This document shows positions 7,382 to 18,348 of a DNA stretch of 64,000 nucleotides, in pieces. Numbering within the stretch: position 1 is the stretch's first letter; the number at the start of each line of letters is the position of its first letter. Both the position numbers and the translations under genes were made by a program. The notes below the pieces were generated by a model. The model searched no databases. It saw nothing but the letters and a program-made list of their open reading frames with translations, and was not told the DNA's origin. The DNA is from Gammaproteobacteria bacterium (lineage in GTDB: Bacteria; Pseudomonadota; Gammaproteobacteria; Arenicellales; UBA868): positions 147,603 through 211,602 of the forward strand of contig JAKUQR010000004.1 of the NCBI GenBank assembly GCA_022450155.1, read 5' to 3'.

Positions 7382-9847
7382 ATGATGGACTTCCCGGTGT
7401 TGTATTCCAAAACAGTTCTGGGCCGACCGTTCCTGATGCTGGCGTTGCTGCTTGGTGTGCTCATCTTTTTCTCAGCTAATGTCAGCCAATTCCGTTTGGA
7501 CGCGTCTGCTGATTCTCTGTTGCTTGAAGATGACGAAGACCTGCGGATATTTAGGCAGATGTCTGAGCGCTATCAAACACGCAGCTTCATCTTTGTTGCT
7601 TTTATTCCAAACCAGGATCTTTTTGCTAACAACACGCTCAATGTGATCCGTCGGATTAAGGATCAGATCACAGCGCTAAACGGCGTTGAATCGGTAGTCA
7701 CCCTGCTCGATGTCCCACTGCTGAAGCAGCATGAGGGCTCTTTATCAGAGTTAGCCAGTAGTTACCGAACCCTGGAGAGCCCACTGGTCGACACAGACAA
7801 GGCAAGAGACGAGCTGATTATCAGCCCTATCTTCAGTGATCTAGTCATCAGCACGGATGGCAAAACGACTGCACTGCAGGTCAACCTTGCAGAAAACACG
7901 CCGCTAATTGCGTTACAGGCCGAGCGTGACCAGTTACTGTCGCGAAGCCAGCAAGCCAACTTCACAGTGAGCGAAAAAAAATCACTCGATCGTGTCACGC
8001 AGGCTTACGTCTTGGCAAAACACCAGGCCGATCAGCATAACCACCGGCTGATCGAGCAACTTCGCGGCATCATGGATCAGTACCGAGATCATGGACAACT
8101 GGTGCTGGGTGGCGTGCCAATGGTGGCCGACGACATGATTACCTTCATCAGAAACGATCTATTCGTTTTTGGCTGTGGTGTCTTTTTGTTTCTGGTGTTG
8201 ATTCTGAGTCTGATCTTTCGCCGGCCACGCTGGGTGTTGTTACCATTGATCAGTTGCGTCTATGCCGGTCTGACGATGGTCGGGCTACTGGGGTTCATGG
8301 GCTGGCCGGTCACAGTGATTTCGTCAAACTTTGTTGCACTGATGCTGATCATCACCATGTCCATGACAGTCCATCTGATTGTTCGATATCGGCAACTCGA
8401 GCGTGATGAACCTGGCAGGTCGCAGCAGGAGTTGGTGTTTAAAACGACACAGAAGATGTTCTGGCCATGTCTCTATACTGCGTTGACCACAATCATTGCC
8501 TTTGGATCACTGGTTTTCAGTGATATCAAGCCGGTGATTGATTTCGGCTGGATGATGTCTTTGGGTCTCGGCGTTACTTTCCTGACCTGTTTCCTGTTGT
8601 TTCCCGTCATGTTGGTGCTGCTTGGTCACGCGTCACGCACTCAAATTCAGACCATCCGGCCGTTCCATTTTACGCTGGGTTTGGCCCGGCTGACCGTGCA
8701 TCATGGCAGGTGGATACTGGTATTGTCTGCTGTGCTGGTTGGGTTGAGTTTTATCGGCATAATGCGCCTTGAAGTGGAAAACAGTTTCGTGAACTACTTT
8801 GGCGAGGACACTGAAATTCATCGTGGCCTGCGGGTCATCGACGACCAACTTGGCGGCACTACGCCGTTGGATATCCTGATCCGGTTTCCAGAAGCCGAAC
8901 GCTCGGTGGCATTAGAAGAGGAAGATGAAGAACTTAAGTTACTGTTGGGTACGACGGATACCGGTGATGATCAAGATTACTGGTTCACCCCGGACAAGAT
9001 AGAACTTGTCAAAAAGGCCCACGACTACATCGAGACAGTCTACGGAATCGGAAAGGTGATGTCGGTGGCGTCGTTCATTCGAGTGGGTGAAGAGATCAAC
9101 AAAGGACCTTTTGATGCGTTTGAACTGGCAATTGTGTACAAGCGAATGCCCCAAAATCTGAAGTCGACACTGATAGATCCCTACATATCGGTTGCAGACA
9201 ACGAGGCCAGAATCAGTGTCAGAGTCAAGGATTCGCTTGCCGATCTTCGTCGCGATGAGCTGCTTAAACAGTTGCGAGCTGGGCTTATTCAGGATGTGGG
9301 ACTAGCCGAGGATCGTCTGCAGATTACCGGGCTGCTTGTGCTATACAACAATATGCTGCAGAGCCTGTTTAAGTCACAGATTGAAGCACTGGGTGTCGTG
9401 ATGCTGGGCATAGCAATTATGTTGCTCATACTTTTTCGTTCTTGGGCACTGGCCATCATCGGAATCATTCCCAACCTACTGGCCGCTGTGTCTATTCTGG
9501 GTCTAATGGGGTTGATTGGAATTCCACTGGATATGATGACCATCACAATTGCTTCGATTACAATTGGTGTTGCTGTCGACAACAGCATTCATTACCTGTA
9601 CCGGTTCAGAGAAGAGTTTCTACAGCACCGTGACTACGTGATAACGTTGCGCAACTGCCACGCCAGTATTGGCAATGCAATCTCGTATACCGCCATAACG
9701 ATCATTGCGGGGTTCTCTATATTGACACTGTCGAATTTTGTGCCGACCATTCACTTTGGCATGCTGACCGCATTGGCGATGCTAATTGCACTGCTGGCAT
9801 CGTTGACGTTGTTGCCTAAACTGCTCCTGATCTTTAAACCATTGTGA
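7382..9847 (+). CDS. MMPL/RND-family membrane transporter (putative lipid exporter)
   Basis: This is a large inner-membrane permease of the MMPL (RND-like) superfamily, COG1033 type. From the ATG at 7382, which has an AGGGG ribosome site just upstream, it is 821 aa. An open frame reaches back to 7202, but that extension has no ribosome site or membrane character. The layout is duplicated: one helix near the start, a large periplasmic loop, and a helix block at about residues 255-415 (VFGCGVFLFLVLILSLIF and onward). A second periplasmic loop and a second helix block near the C-terminus (LGVVMLGIAIMLLILF onward) follow. The charged GVAVDNSIHYLYR segment matches the proton-relay region of the family. 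An MlaC-like carrier starts 10 bases downstream, suggesting lipid trafficking; the substrate is unknown. Confidence 0.85.
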   Translation: MMDFPVLYSKTVLGRPFLMLALLLGVLIFFSANVSQFRLDASADSLLLEDDEDLRIFRQMSERYQTRSFIFVAFIPNQDLFANNTLNVIRRIKDQITALNGVESVVTLLDVPLLKQHEGSLSELASSYRTLESPLVDTDKARDELIISPIFSDLVISTDGKTTALQVNLAENTPLIALQAERDQLLSRSQQANFTVSEKKSLDRVTQAYVLAKHQADQHNHRLIEQLRGIMDQYRDHGQLVLGGVPMVADDMITFIRNDLFVFGCGVFLFLVLILSLIFRRPRWVLLPLISCVYAGLTMVGLLGFMGWPVTVISSNFVALMLIITMSMTVHLIVRYRQLERDEPGRSQQELVFKTTQKMFWPCLYTALTTIIAFGSLVFSDIKPVIDFGWMMSLGLGVTFLTCFLLFPVMLVLLGHASRTQIQTIRPFHFTLGLARLTVHHGRWILVLSAVLVGLSFIGIMRLEVENSFVNYFGEDTEIHRGLRVIDDQLGGTTPLDILIRFPEAERSVALEEEDEELKLLLGTTDTGDDQDYWFTPDKIELVKKAHDYIETVYGIGKVMSVASFIRVGEEINKGPFDAFELAIVYKRMPQNLKSTLIDPYISVADNEARISVRVKDSLADLRRDELLKQLRAGLIQDVGLAEDRLQITGLLVLYNNMLQSLFKSQIEALGVVMLGIAIMLLILFRSWALAIIGIIPNLLAAVSILGLMGLIGIPLDMMTITIASITIGVAVDNSIHYLYRFREEFLQHRDYVITLRNCHASIGNAISYTAITIIAGFSILTLSNFVPTIHFGMLTALAMLIALLASLTLLPKLLLIFKPL

Positions 9848-9857
9848 GTCGACAATC

Positions 9858-10511
9858 GTGACTACTCAGTTGCCACGTTTTAACAACCGCCTTGGAATGC
9901 GCGTGTCTGGGATCGTGTTGTCAGCTGTTATGATGGTTGTATCTATGGCAGCGCAGCCCGCTCGAGCAGAGCAACGACCTGACACGTTACTGCGTGAAAC
10001 CGTAGAACAGTTGCTGGCTGAGTTGGACAGTAACCGGTCGACACTGGCAGCCGATAAGGGCCAGCTTTATGACCTGGTCAATCGTCTTGTCCGTGCGCAG
10101 TTTGCAGTCGACAAGATCACCCGACTCATCCTGGGCGCGCATTTCAAGACAGCCGATCCCGATCTGCGACATCGTTTTACCCGTGCTTTTATGGACCTGA
10201 TGATCAGAACTTATGCCACAGTGATGTTCGAGTACACCGGCCAGGAAGAAATCGAATACCTGCCCCTGGCTTTCGATGAGTCAGCCCGGACTGCCTTGGT
10301 ACAGACCCGGGTGCGGGATCCCGGGCAGGCGCCAGTGCCAGTCGATTATGCTTTCCTGCGCAGTGCGGACGGCCGGTGGCAGATTTACGATGTCAGGCTT
10401 GACGGTATCAGTCTGGTGCTGAGTTATCGCCGCAGCTACGACCAGATCATCAGGACCAAAGGGTTTGAGGCCCTCGTCTATGCGCTGGAGACACAGGACG
10501 CAGACGGCTGA
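9858..10511 (+). CDS. MlaC/Ttg2D-family periplasmic phospholipid carrier
   Basis: This is a periplasmic lipid-binding protein of the MlaC (Tol-Tgt2) family. In the Mla system MlaC shuttles phospholipid between the membranes. The protein is 217 aa, starting at GTG. A signal peptide with a hydrophobic core and a PARA cleavage site ends at about residue 38. The mature part shows the family pattern, including LILGAHFKTADPDLRHRFTRAF, the RTYATVMFEY segment and VDYAFLRSADGRWQIYDVRL. It follows the MMPL permease at 10 bases and precedes ibaG, the slot mlaC/mlaB occupy in E. coli. No mlaF, mlaE, mlaD or mlaB is present. HpnM of hopanoid clusters is a related alternative, because it pairs with an MMPL protein. 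Confidence 0.85.
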   Translation: MTTQLPRFNNRLGMRVSGIVLSAVMMVVSMAAQPARAEQRPDTLLRETVEQLLAELDSNRSTLAADKGQLYDLVNRLVRAQFAVDKITRLILGAHFKTADPDLRHRFTRAFMDLMIRTYATVMFEYTGQEEIEYLPLAFDESARTALVQTRVRDPGQAPVPVDYAFLRSADGRWQIYDVRLDGISLVLSYRRSYDQIIRTKGFEALVYALETQDADG

Positions 10512-10682
10512 GGGCCTTTGCTGAAGCGGCCTACCCTTCAGTAGTGTGGTCATCAGCCCGATGGGGAGTCGAATCGCTTACATTTTGTAGGTTTCCTTTT
10601 TGCGCCTATCGATATACTCTTGAAGCCGTATCGGGACTCATGGTCTGGTGCGGGGACGATCGTAGGATTAATTTTTCGAATT

Positions 10683-10904
10683 ATGCCGACACCTGAAGAC
10701 ATCAAGGACTGGATCGAACAGAATCTGCCAGGGTCGCAGGTCGACATCTCGGGTGACGGTCGACATTTTGAGGCGGTCGTCGTTTACGCCGGCTTTGAAG
10801 GGAAAAACCGTATTCAACAGCAGCAGATGGTGTATGCAGCACTTGGAGATAAGATGGACGAAGAGATTCATGCGCTGTCGATGAGAACGTTGACACCACA
10901 GTAA
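10683..10904 (+). CDS. ibaG: BolA-family protein IbaG
   Basis: This is a small BolA-fold protein that binds [2Fe-2S] clusters together with monothiol glutaredoxins and takes part in iron-sulfur handling and the acid response. From the ATG at 10683 it is 73 aa. An upstream in-frame ATG at 10620 adds a stretch unlike the family. The class II BolA fold is seen in DWIEQNLPGSQVDISGDG, HFEAVVV and KNRIQQQQMVYAALGDKM. The position between an mlaC-like gene and murA is the E. coli ibaG position. A glutaredoxin gene follows, the expected partner. Ribosome site for the chosen start is weak. Confidence 0.88.
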   Translation: MPTPEDIKDWIEQNLPGSQVDISGDGRHFEAVVVYAGFEGKNRIQQQQMVYAALGDKMDEEIHALSMRTLTPQ

Positions 10905-10955
10905 CGCTTGAGCCGACAGGTTTTATCAACGAGAAGGTAAGCAAAGGGGACGCTA

Positions 10956-11270
10956 ATGGATGTGCAGGAACAAATCAAAAACATTGTTGAGGAAAACAGT
11001 GTCATGCTGTTTATGAAGGGAAGCCCCGACTTCCCACAGTGTGGTTTTTCCGGCAGGCTTGTGCAGATACTGCAGGAGTGCGGGGCGCAATTCGCCTCAG
11101 CCGACGTGCTTTCAGATGACCAAATTCGCCAGGGGATTAAGGATTTCTCGAACTGGCCGACCATCCCGCAACTCTATATCAACGGAGAATTTGTCGGCGG
11201 CAGTGATATCGTGACAGAAATGTATGAAAGTGGTGAACTCAAGGCCAAACTGGAGACGGTCACAAACTGA
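10956..11270 (+). CDS. grxD: Monothiol glutaredoxin, Grx4 type
   Basis: This monothiol glutaredoxin is thought to carry or transfer [2Fe-2S] clusters rather than reduce disulfides. The protein is 104 aa, the normal length. The defining CGFS motif is present in SPDFPQCGFSGRLVQIL at about residues 24-40. The glutathione-site motifs WPTIPQLYINGEFVGGSDI follow. It lies 51 bases after ibaG and ends just before a strong terminator, so ibaG-grxD probably close one transcript. The pairing agrees with the known BolA-Grx4 complex. Confidence 0.95.
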   Translation: MDVQEQIKNIVEENSVMLFMKGSPDFPQCGFSGRLVQILQECGAQFASADVLSDDQIRQGIKDFSNWPTIPQLYINGEFVGGSDIVTEMYESGELKAKLETVTN

Positions 11271-11298
11271 CAGCTCGGGGTTGAGTCAGTGAGTTAAT

Positions 11299-11325
11299 AA
11301 AGGCGCCCGCGGGCGCCTTTTACTT
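11299..11325 (+). terminator. Rho-independent terminator after grxD
   Basis: A perfect 22-base palindrome at 11299-11320 (AAAGGCGCCCG and its complement) can fold into a GC-rich hairpin. It is flanked by A-rich sequence on the left and TTTTAC on the right. It lies 29 bases after the grxD stop and separates the lipid/iron-sulfur genes from murA. The symmetric A and T flanks would let it act in both directions. Confidence 0.85.
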
Positions 11326-11407
11326 GTCGGTGGTGGGAACAACTGGACAGGCGTAACTACTCGATCCAGAATCGACGGACAGAGTAAACAGTACTTAAAT
11401 GTTTTAG

Positions 11408-12709
<1,302 letters not shown>

Positions 12710-12722
12710 TATTTTCTGCAGC

Positions 12723-14060
12723 ATGAACGCGGTTCACGACAAAATGCCCAGCCTGCTGCGACAGTTGAAGACTGATTCGCCGGATTTTTCTGCCCAACTC
12801 GACGCGTTACTAGACCGTGATCAGGTGTTCGATACCCATGTCGAGAAAACGGTTCGGGAGATAATTGGCAAGGTTCGGCAATACGGGGACCAGGCGTTGC
12901 TGGATCTGACGGCACAATACGATGGCCTACGATGCAAGGAACCAGCAGACCTTGAAATTGACCCCTCGGAATGTGAAAACGCGTTATCACGAATTGACGT
13001 CGGTTTGCGTCGGTCTCTGGAGCACGCCGCCGACAGAATCCGGCAGTTTCACACTCGCCAGCGTGAGACATCCTGGCACTACGAGCAAGAGGACGGCACA
13101 CGTCTGGGGCAGCAGATCCGACCACTCGAGCGCGTTGGCATCTATGTGCCAGGCGGTACAGCGTCCTACCCATCGTCAGTACTGATGAACAGCGTACCGG
13201 CCCGGGTCGCGGGTGTTGACGAGATCGTGATGACCGTTCCGGCTTCTGGCGGTCAATGCAGCGATGCTGTGTTGGCAGCGTCTCGTGTCGCCGGGGTTGA
13301 TCGTGTGTTTCAGATTGGCGGTGCACAGGCAGTGGCAGCTATGGCTTATGGCACTGGAACAGTACCGCGAGTTGACAAAATCGTAGGGCCAGGGAATCGC
13401 TTTGTTGCCGAAGCCAAAAGGCAGGTCTTTGGTCAAGTGGGTATAGATATGATAGCGGGACCTTCTGAAGTGGTCGTGATCTGCGATGACAGTGCCGATC
13501 CAGACTGGGTTGCAATCGACCTTATGGCTCAGGCAGAACACGATAAGCAGGCACAATCTATTTTGATCTGTCCCGACAGTAGACAGATTGAACGGGTGCG
13601 GTTGGCAGTCAATCGACTGTTGCCGCAACTCGATCGACATTCTGTTATTACAGCGTCCCTGCAGGCACGCGGTGCAGTTATTCTGGTCGATAGCCTTTAT
13701 GAAGCTATTGCGATTGCCAACCGGATCGCACCCGAGCATCTTCAGCTCATGGTCGATGAACCTGAGGAACTGCTTGCACGGGTACGTCATGCTGGCGCTG
13801 TGTTCTGCGGTCACTACAGCGCCGAATCGCTGGGCGACTACTGTGTAGGCCCGAATCATGTCTTGCCAACAGCCGGTACAGCGCGCTTCAGTTCGCCTCT
13901 GGGCGTGTACGATTTTCAGACTCGGAGCAGTGTGATCCGGTGTTCCGCTCAGGGTGCAGCTGATCTGTCGGAAACCGCCATCACAATCGCGGCATCTGAA
14001 GGTCTGACTGCACATGCTCAGTCGGCAGCGTTTCGAAACCGACCGCCGGCAAAGGACTGA
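12723..14060 (+). CDS. hisD: Histidinol dehydrogenase
   Basis: HisD carries out the last two oxidations of histidine synthesis, histidinol to histidine, using NAD and zinc. I chose the ATG at 12723 (445 aa), because the frame continues upstream only within murA. Family motifs include GIYVPGGTASYPSSVLMN, KIVGPGNRFVAEAKRQVFG, the metal-site region AQAEHDKQAQSI and ESLGDYCVGPNHVLPTAG. It heads the histidine block and is 13 bases from murA, so it may be read through from the murA promoter. hisC follows at four bases. Confidence 0.96.
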   Translation: MNAVHDKMPSLLRQLKTDSPDFSAQLDALLDRDQVFDTHVEKTVREIIGKVRQYGDQALLDLTAQYDGLRCKEPADLEIDPSECENALSRIDVGLRRSLEHAADRIRQFHTRQRETSWHYEQEDGTRLGQQIRPLERVGIYVPGGTASYPSSVLMNSVPARVAGVDEIVMTVPASGGQCSDAVLAASRVAGVDRVFQIGGAQAVAAMAYGTGTVPRVDKIVGPGNRFVAEAKRQVFGQVGIDMIAGPSEVVVICDDSADPDWVAIDLMAQAEHDKQAQSILICPDSRQIERVRLAVNRLLPQLDRHSVITASLQARGAVILVDSLYEAIAIANRIAPEHLQLMVDEPEELLARVRHAGAVFCGHYSAESLGDYCVGPNHVLPTAGTARFSSPLGVYDFQTRSSVIRCSAQGAADLSETAITIAASEGLTAHAQSAAFRNRPPAKD

Positions 14061-14064
14061 ACCG

Positions 14065-15174
14065 GTGCCCGGCCAAGGTAATCGGATAGCGCGCTGGGTG
14101 CCGTCGCGTATTCTTGAGTTGTCTCCTTATCACGCCGATTCAGCAGACGGCCTGCTGAAATTAGATGCGATGGAAAACCCCTATACCTGGCCGTCAGAGA
14201 TCAAAGATCAGTGGCTGCAGATTATTTCCACGGTTCCACTTAACCGGTATCCGGACCCACAGGGCACAGCTTTGCGCCAGGATCTGAAGACTTGGTGCGG
14301 CCTGGATCAGGCGGCTGATCTGATGCTGGGGAACGGATCAGATGAGTTGATTCAGATCATCGCCATGACCCTCGGTGGTCGGGGTCAGGTGATCATGGCG
14401 CCAGAACCGAGTTTTTCGATGTATTCGATGATCGCCTCTGTCACCGGTACCCGGTTTCTAGGTGTGCCCCGGGATACTGAGTTTCGGATCGATCTTCAGG
14501 CCTGTCTAGACGGGATCGCTGAGCATCAGCCCTGTTGTGTGTTTCTGGCCCGACCGAATAACCCTACAGGCAGCTTGTGCAGTAATGAAACCGTTCACGC
14601 GATCATCGATGCTGCGCCTGGACTGGTCGTTGTGGATGAGGCCTACCACGCTTTCTGCGGTCATACCTTTCTTGATCGGATTACTGACCATGACAATCTG
14701 GTGGTCATGCGAACTTTTTCAAAGTTGGGTCTGGCTGCTCTTCGACTGGGCTTTTTGGCCGGTCCCAAGAACTGGCTTGATCAATTTAATAAAGTCAGAC
14801 TGCCTTACAATGTGAATACACTGACTCAGGTCAGCGTGCGTTTTGCACTGGAGCATATGGAATGGTTTCAACGGTGCGCGGAGCAGATCTGCAATCACAG
14901 GGAACAGTTGTCAATCGCGCTTCTTGGTCTGCCGGACGTTCAAGTGTATCCCAGCGACGGCAATTTTCTGTTGATGCGTATGCCGCGTGGAAGAGGAACG
15001 GAAATATTCCAGTGCTTGCGTCAATCAGGCATACTGGTTAAGAATCTCGACGGCTCCCATGAAGCGCTGGCGGACTGTTTGCGGGTCAGTGTATCCAGTA
15101 CGGACGACAATCAGGCATTTGTAGCTGCGCTCAGAAACAGTCTTGAAACAGTGGATTTACGTGAATCTTCGTAA
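14065..15174 (+). CDS. hisC: Histidinol-phosphate aminotransferase
   Basis: HisC is a PLP-dependent fold-type I aminotransferase that makes histidinol phosphate from imidazole acetol phosphate. I chose the GTG at 14065, which has AAAGGA at 14051-14056 and gives 369 aa. The frame also reaches back to 14014 inside hisD. Landmarks are LDAMENPYTWP, GNGSDELIQII (cofactor phosphate cup), FLARPNNPTGS, VVDEAYHAF and the PLP lysine in RTFSKLGLAALRLGF. Four bases separate it from hisD, suggesting translational coupling. Confidence 0.95.
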   Translation: MPGQGNRIARWVPSRILELSPYHADSADGLLKLDAMENPYTWPSEIKDQWLQIISTVPLNRYPDPQGTALRQDLKTWCGLDQAADLMLGNGSDELIQIIAMTLGGRGQVIMAPEPSFSMYSMIASVTGTRFLGVPRDTEFRIDLQACLDGIAEHQPCCVFLARPNNPTGSLCSNETVHAIIDAAPGLVVVDEAYHAFCGHTFLDRITDHDNLVVMRTFSKLGLAALRLGFLAGPKNWLDQFNKVRLPYNVNTLTQVSVRFALEHMEWFQRCAEQICNHREQLSIALLGLPDVQVYPSDGNFLLMRMPRGRGTEIFQCLRQSGILVKNLDGSHEALADCLRVSVSSTDDNQAFVAALRNSLETVDLRESS

Positions 15175-15249
15175 TGTGATCATGATTGGGTAAAATAGCT
15201 GCCCCGTCACAGGACTGGTATTCACTGAATTCCTCCCAAGACTTAATTC

Positions 15250-15843
15250 ATGTCACAACGCAGCGCTCAGATTACGCGTAACACCCGCGAAACCCAGATC
15301 ACTTTGGATATTGATCTGGATGGTCGCGGTACAGCTGAGCTCGATATCGGCATAGGTTTTTTCGAACACATGCTGGACCAAGTGGCGCGACATGGGTTAA
15401 TTGATCTCGCGATCAACGCGAGCGGTGATCTTCATATAGATGCACACCACACGGTCGAAGACGTTGGTATCTCATTGGGTCAGGCAGTTAATAAAGCACT
15501 TGGCGACCGCGGTGGAATCACGCGATACGGGCATGCTTATGTACCGCTGGACGAAGCTTTAAGTCGGGTGGTGGTGGATTTCTCTGGTCGGCCGGGTTTG
15601 CACTATACCGTGAAGTGGCCGCGAGCACGGGTAGGGGATTTCGACCTCGATCTGATCCACGAGTTTTTTCAGGGGTTTTGCGCTCATGCCGCTGTAACGA
15701 TGCACATCGACAATCTGCGCGGTCACAATGCCCATCACATTGCCGAAACTGTTTTCAAGGCTTTCGGCCGTGCTTTTCGCGTTGCAGTCTCGGTTGATAG
15801 CCGACTGGCTGGTGCAATTCCTTCAACCAAGGGCTCGTTGTAG
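15250..15843 (+). CDS. hisB: Imidazoleglycerol-phosphate dehydratase (monofunctional HisB)
   Basis: HisB dehydrates imidazoleglycerol phosphate, the sixth step of histidine synthesis. At 197 aa it holds only the dehydratase domain. The enterobacterial HisB also carries a histidinol-phosphatase domain, which must here be a separate gene. The manganese-binding histidine motifs are present: [11 protein letters not shown] and [18 protein letters not shown]. It begins 75 bases after hisC and is followed by hisH after eight bases. The inositol-monophosphatase-like protein at 39855 belongs to a superfamily that includes some histidinol phosphatases, but nothing ties it to this pathway. Confidence 0.97.
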   Translation: MSQRSAQITRNTRETQITLDIDLDGRGTAELDIGIGFFEHMLDQVARHGLIDLAINASGDLHIDAHHTVEDVGISLGQAVNKALGDRGGITRYGHAYVPLDEALSRVVVDFSGRPGLHYTVKWPRARVGDFDLDLIHEFFQGFCAHAAVTMHIDNLRGHNAHHIAETVFKAFGRAFRVAVSVDSRLAGAIPSTKGSL

Positions 15844-15851
15844 GCTCGGTT

Positions 15852-16493
15852 GTGTCTTACATTGCCGTTGTCGACCTCGGCACCGGCAACCTCCATTCTG
15901 TCGGCAAAGCGTTGGAGCGGGTTGCATCCGGTACTCGTGTGGAAATCAGTTGCGAGCCGGACGTCATCGGCCAGGCGAGTCATGTCGTATTGCCGGGCCA
16001 GGGTGCAGTAGGTACGTGGTTGGATGCGCTGGCCCGTCAGGGTCTGCAGGAGACGTTGTCCACAGTGCTCCAGTCAAGACCCGTACTTGGCATCTGTCTG
16101 GGACTGCAGGCGCTGTTTGACCACAGTACAGAAGATGGCGGAAGAGTCGGGCTTGGCTTTCTAAAAGGAGAGGTGAAACATTTTACAGAGGGCATCGGGT
16201 TGGATCATGACGTCCAAAAGGTGCCTCACATGGGCTGGAATAACGTTACCCAGACCACTTCTCATCCGCTGTGGGCTGGTATCAATCAGCACAGCCGGTT
16301 CTATTTTGTACACAGCTACTATGCCGATGCGGTGCAGTGTGTAGAGGTGCTGGGCACGACTGAATACGGTGTGCGGTTCACCTCTGCGGCGGGGCGGGAG
16401 AACGTCTTTGCGGTACAATTTCACCCAGAAAAGAGTCATACCCAGGGACTTGCTCTTTTGCACAACTTCGTGCACTGGAATGGTTGTACCTGA
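15852..16493 (+). CDS. hisH: Imidazole glycerol phosphate synthase, glutaminase subunit HisH
   Basis: HisH is the class I glutamine amidotransferase subunit that feeds ammonia to HisF. The protein is 213 aa with a GTG start. The nucleophile cysteine is in LGICLGLQALFD, and the catalytic His and Glu are in VQFHPEKSH. The N-terminal IAVVDLGTGNLHSVGKAL motif is typical. Unlike many species, where hisH and hisF are neighbours, hisA lies between them here; this is also the common proteobacterial order hisBHAF. Confidence 0.96.
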   Translation: MSYIAVVDLGTGNLHSVGKALERVASGTRVEISCEPDVIGQASHVVLPGQGAVGTWLDALARQGLQETLSTVLQSRPVLGICLGLQALFDHSTEDGGRVGLGFLKGEVKHFTEGIGLDHDVQKVPHMGWNNVTQTTSHPLWAGINQHSRFYFVHSYYADAVQCVEVLGTTEYGVRFTSAAGRENVFAVQFHPEKSHTQGLALLHNFVHWNGCT

Positions 16494-16531
16494 GGCTAAA
16501 GCAACAAATCAGTTAATCGGCACCCAGACCC

Positions 16532-17275
16532 ATGTTGTTGATTCCAGCAATTGATATTAAGCAAGGCCGTTGTGTTCGCCTGCGGCAGGGCAACATGGAC
16601 GAGGAAACGGTTTTCGACGACGATCCTGTGAAGGCGGCCGAGCGCTGGGTCAGTCAGGGTGCACAGCGGCTCCATATCGTTGATCTCGATGGGGCGACAG
16701 AAGGCCGTCCGGCCAATGCAAAACTCATTCAGCGTATCAGTGACGCGTATCCCGACATTCGAATTCAGGTGGGTGGGGGGATTCGAGATGAAGAAACAGT
16801 CGAGGCCTATTTGGAAACCGGCATTCGATATGTGATTATCGGCACGCAGGCAGTAAATGAGCCCCATTTTGTTAGCGACCTGTGTACGGAATTTCCGGGT
16901 CATATCATGGTGGGACTGGACGCCCGTGATGGCCAGATCGCAACCGATGGTTGGTCAAAACTCTCCGGTCATGATGTGATTGACACGGCACAGCACTTTG
17001 AACACGATGGTGTTGAGGCGATCATCTACACGGATATCGAACGCGATGGCATGCTCAGTGGTGTCAATGTGGAAGCGACGGTGCGACTCGCTGAGTCTGT
17101 GCGGATCCCGGTCATTGCTTCCGGGGGAATCCGGGATACCGAGGATATCCGGCGTTTGGGTGAGTGTGCGGAGTCCGGCATCCAAGCGGTGATCACGGGC
17201 CGTGCAATTTACGAAGGAACACTCGACTATCGGGAAGGTCAGGCCTTAGCACAGAGCTACGCTGAGGTATTCTGA
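16532..17275 (+). CDS. hisA: ProFAR isomerase HisA
   Basis: HisA is the (beta-alpha)8-barrel isomerase that converts ProFAR to PRFAR. The protein is 247 aa. The N-terminal catalytic Asp lies in [15 protein letters not shown], and the second Asp in the half-barrel repeat is in [12 protein letters not shown]. Phosphate loops appear as [11 protein letters not shown] and [11 protein letters not shown]. It sits between hisH and hisF, three bases before hisF. Confidence 0.97.
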   Translation: MLLIPAIDIKQGRCVRLRQGNMDEETVFDDDPVKAAERWVSQGAQRLHIVDLDGATEGRPANAKLIQRISDAYPDIRIQVGGGIRDEETVEAYLETGIRYVIIGTQAVNEPHFVSDLCTEFPGHIMVGLDARDGQIATDGWSKLSGHDVIDTAQHFEHDGVEAIIYTDIERDGMLSGVNVEATVRLAESVRIPVIASGGIRDTEDIRRLGECAESGIQAVITGRAIYEGTLDYREGQALAQSYAEVF

Positions 17276-17278
17276 ATC

Positions 17279-18040
17279 GTGGGTCTTGCGAAACGGATTA
17301 TTCCCTGTCTTGATGTCGATCAGGGTCGGGTGGTGAAGGGCATCAACTTTGTCGATATTCGTGATGCGGGTGACCCGGTCGAAATTGCACGGCGCTACGA
17401 TGAACAGAAAGCTGATGAAATTACGTTCCTGGATATCACCGCGAGTTCTGATCATCGACATACCATGGTTGACATGGTTCGATCAGTCGCGGGAGAGGTT
17501 TTTATACCGCTGACAGTAGGAGGTGGTATTCGGGAAGTTGCTGATATTCACACAATGCTGCAAGCCGGTGCTGACAAGGTGTCGATCAATACCGCCGCTG
17601 TCAAGCGGCCGGGCGTAGTTAAAGAGGCCAGTAAGTACTTTGGCGCACAGTGTATTGTGGTTGCTATTGATGCCAAGCGTAAAGATGATCGTTGGCAGGT
17701 GTTCACCCATGGCGGCCGCAGCGCAACGGGAATGGACGCTATCGATTGGGCACGGCAGGTCGCGGATATGGGTGCTGGTGAGATATTGCTGACCAGCATG
17801 GACCGTGACGGGACCCGTGACGGTTTTGATATCGAACTCACTTGTGCGGTATCACGCGCAGTGTCCATACCGGTGATCGCCTCTGGCGGTGTCGGTACAC
17901 TGGACCACCTGGTCGAGGGCATTGTTGACGGCGGCGCCGATGCCGTACTGGCAGCCAGTATCTTTCACTTTGGCGAGTACACCATTGACCAGGCGAAGGT
18001 GTATATGGCTGAGCGGGGCATAGAGGTAAATCGAGAATAA
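17279..18040 (+). CDS. hisF: Imidazole glycerol phosphate synthase, cyclase subunit HisF
   Basis: HisF is the barrel subunit that uses ammonia from HisH to make imidazole glycerol phosphate and AICAR. The protein is 253 aa with a GTG start. The catalytic Asp is in [15 protein letters not shown]. Other landmarks are [42 protein letters not shown] and [14 protein letters not shown]. It is the last histidine gene of the cluster. In many relatives hisI and hisE, or a fused hisIE, follow and lead into tatA; neither is here. Confidence 0.97.
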   Translation: MGLAKRIIPCLDVDQGRVVKGINFVDIRDAGDPVEIARRYDEQKADEITFLDITASSDHRHTMVDMVRSVAGEVFIPLTVGGGIREVADIHTMLQAGADKVSINTAAVKRPGVVKEASKYFGAQCIVVAIDAKRKDDRWQVFTHGGRSATGMDAIDWARQVADMGAGEILLTSMDRDGTRDGFDIELTCAVSRAVSIPVIASGGVGTLDHLVEGIVDGGADAVLAASIFHFGEYTIDQAKVYMAERGIEVNRE

Positions 18041-18348
18041 TATGATTTAGGCCCAGATCGTCCCGACAGCTAACGCATCGCCAGGTTTTACCAGTACCTC
18101 CAACTGCAGAACAACCGATACAGAATCTGATACAGGTACCCAGGTTGAAGACGACTAGAAAAGGATGAAATCCGGGTCACCGAGTGCTGAATAGGGAGCT
18201 ATGGCTGCTTAGTGCAGACGTTTGACGGGTAGTTTTACGTGGATTTTTCGAAAAAGGGTTATTATTCAACTATCAGGGTGCGCTCCATCGGTGGGTTCGG
18301 GCAAGTCGCAACCCTGTCGAGATGGCAGATTAAAAAGAGGAGAATCAC
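18041..18348 (+). other. 308-base intergenic region between hisF and tatA
   Basis: No gene was recognised here. I read all three plus frames across 18041-18200; the longest open stretch is about 40 codons and resembles neither HisI nor HisE. A 12-base palindrome, five T, CG, five A, lies at about 18244-18255. It is followed by TTATTATTC, which could hold a -10 element for tatA, but no well-placed -35 goes with it. A GAGGAG ribosome site stands just before tatA. This is the position where hisI/hisE are found in many relatives. Confidence 0.6.

Noticed and set aside
18041..18348. Degraded hisI or hisE in the hisF-tatA gap
   Set aside because: Reading the three plus frames across 18041-18200 gave no recognisable HisI or HisE motif; only a profile search could recover a remnant.
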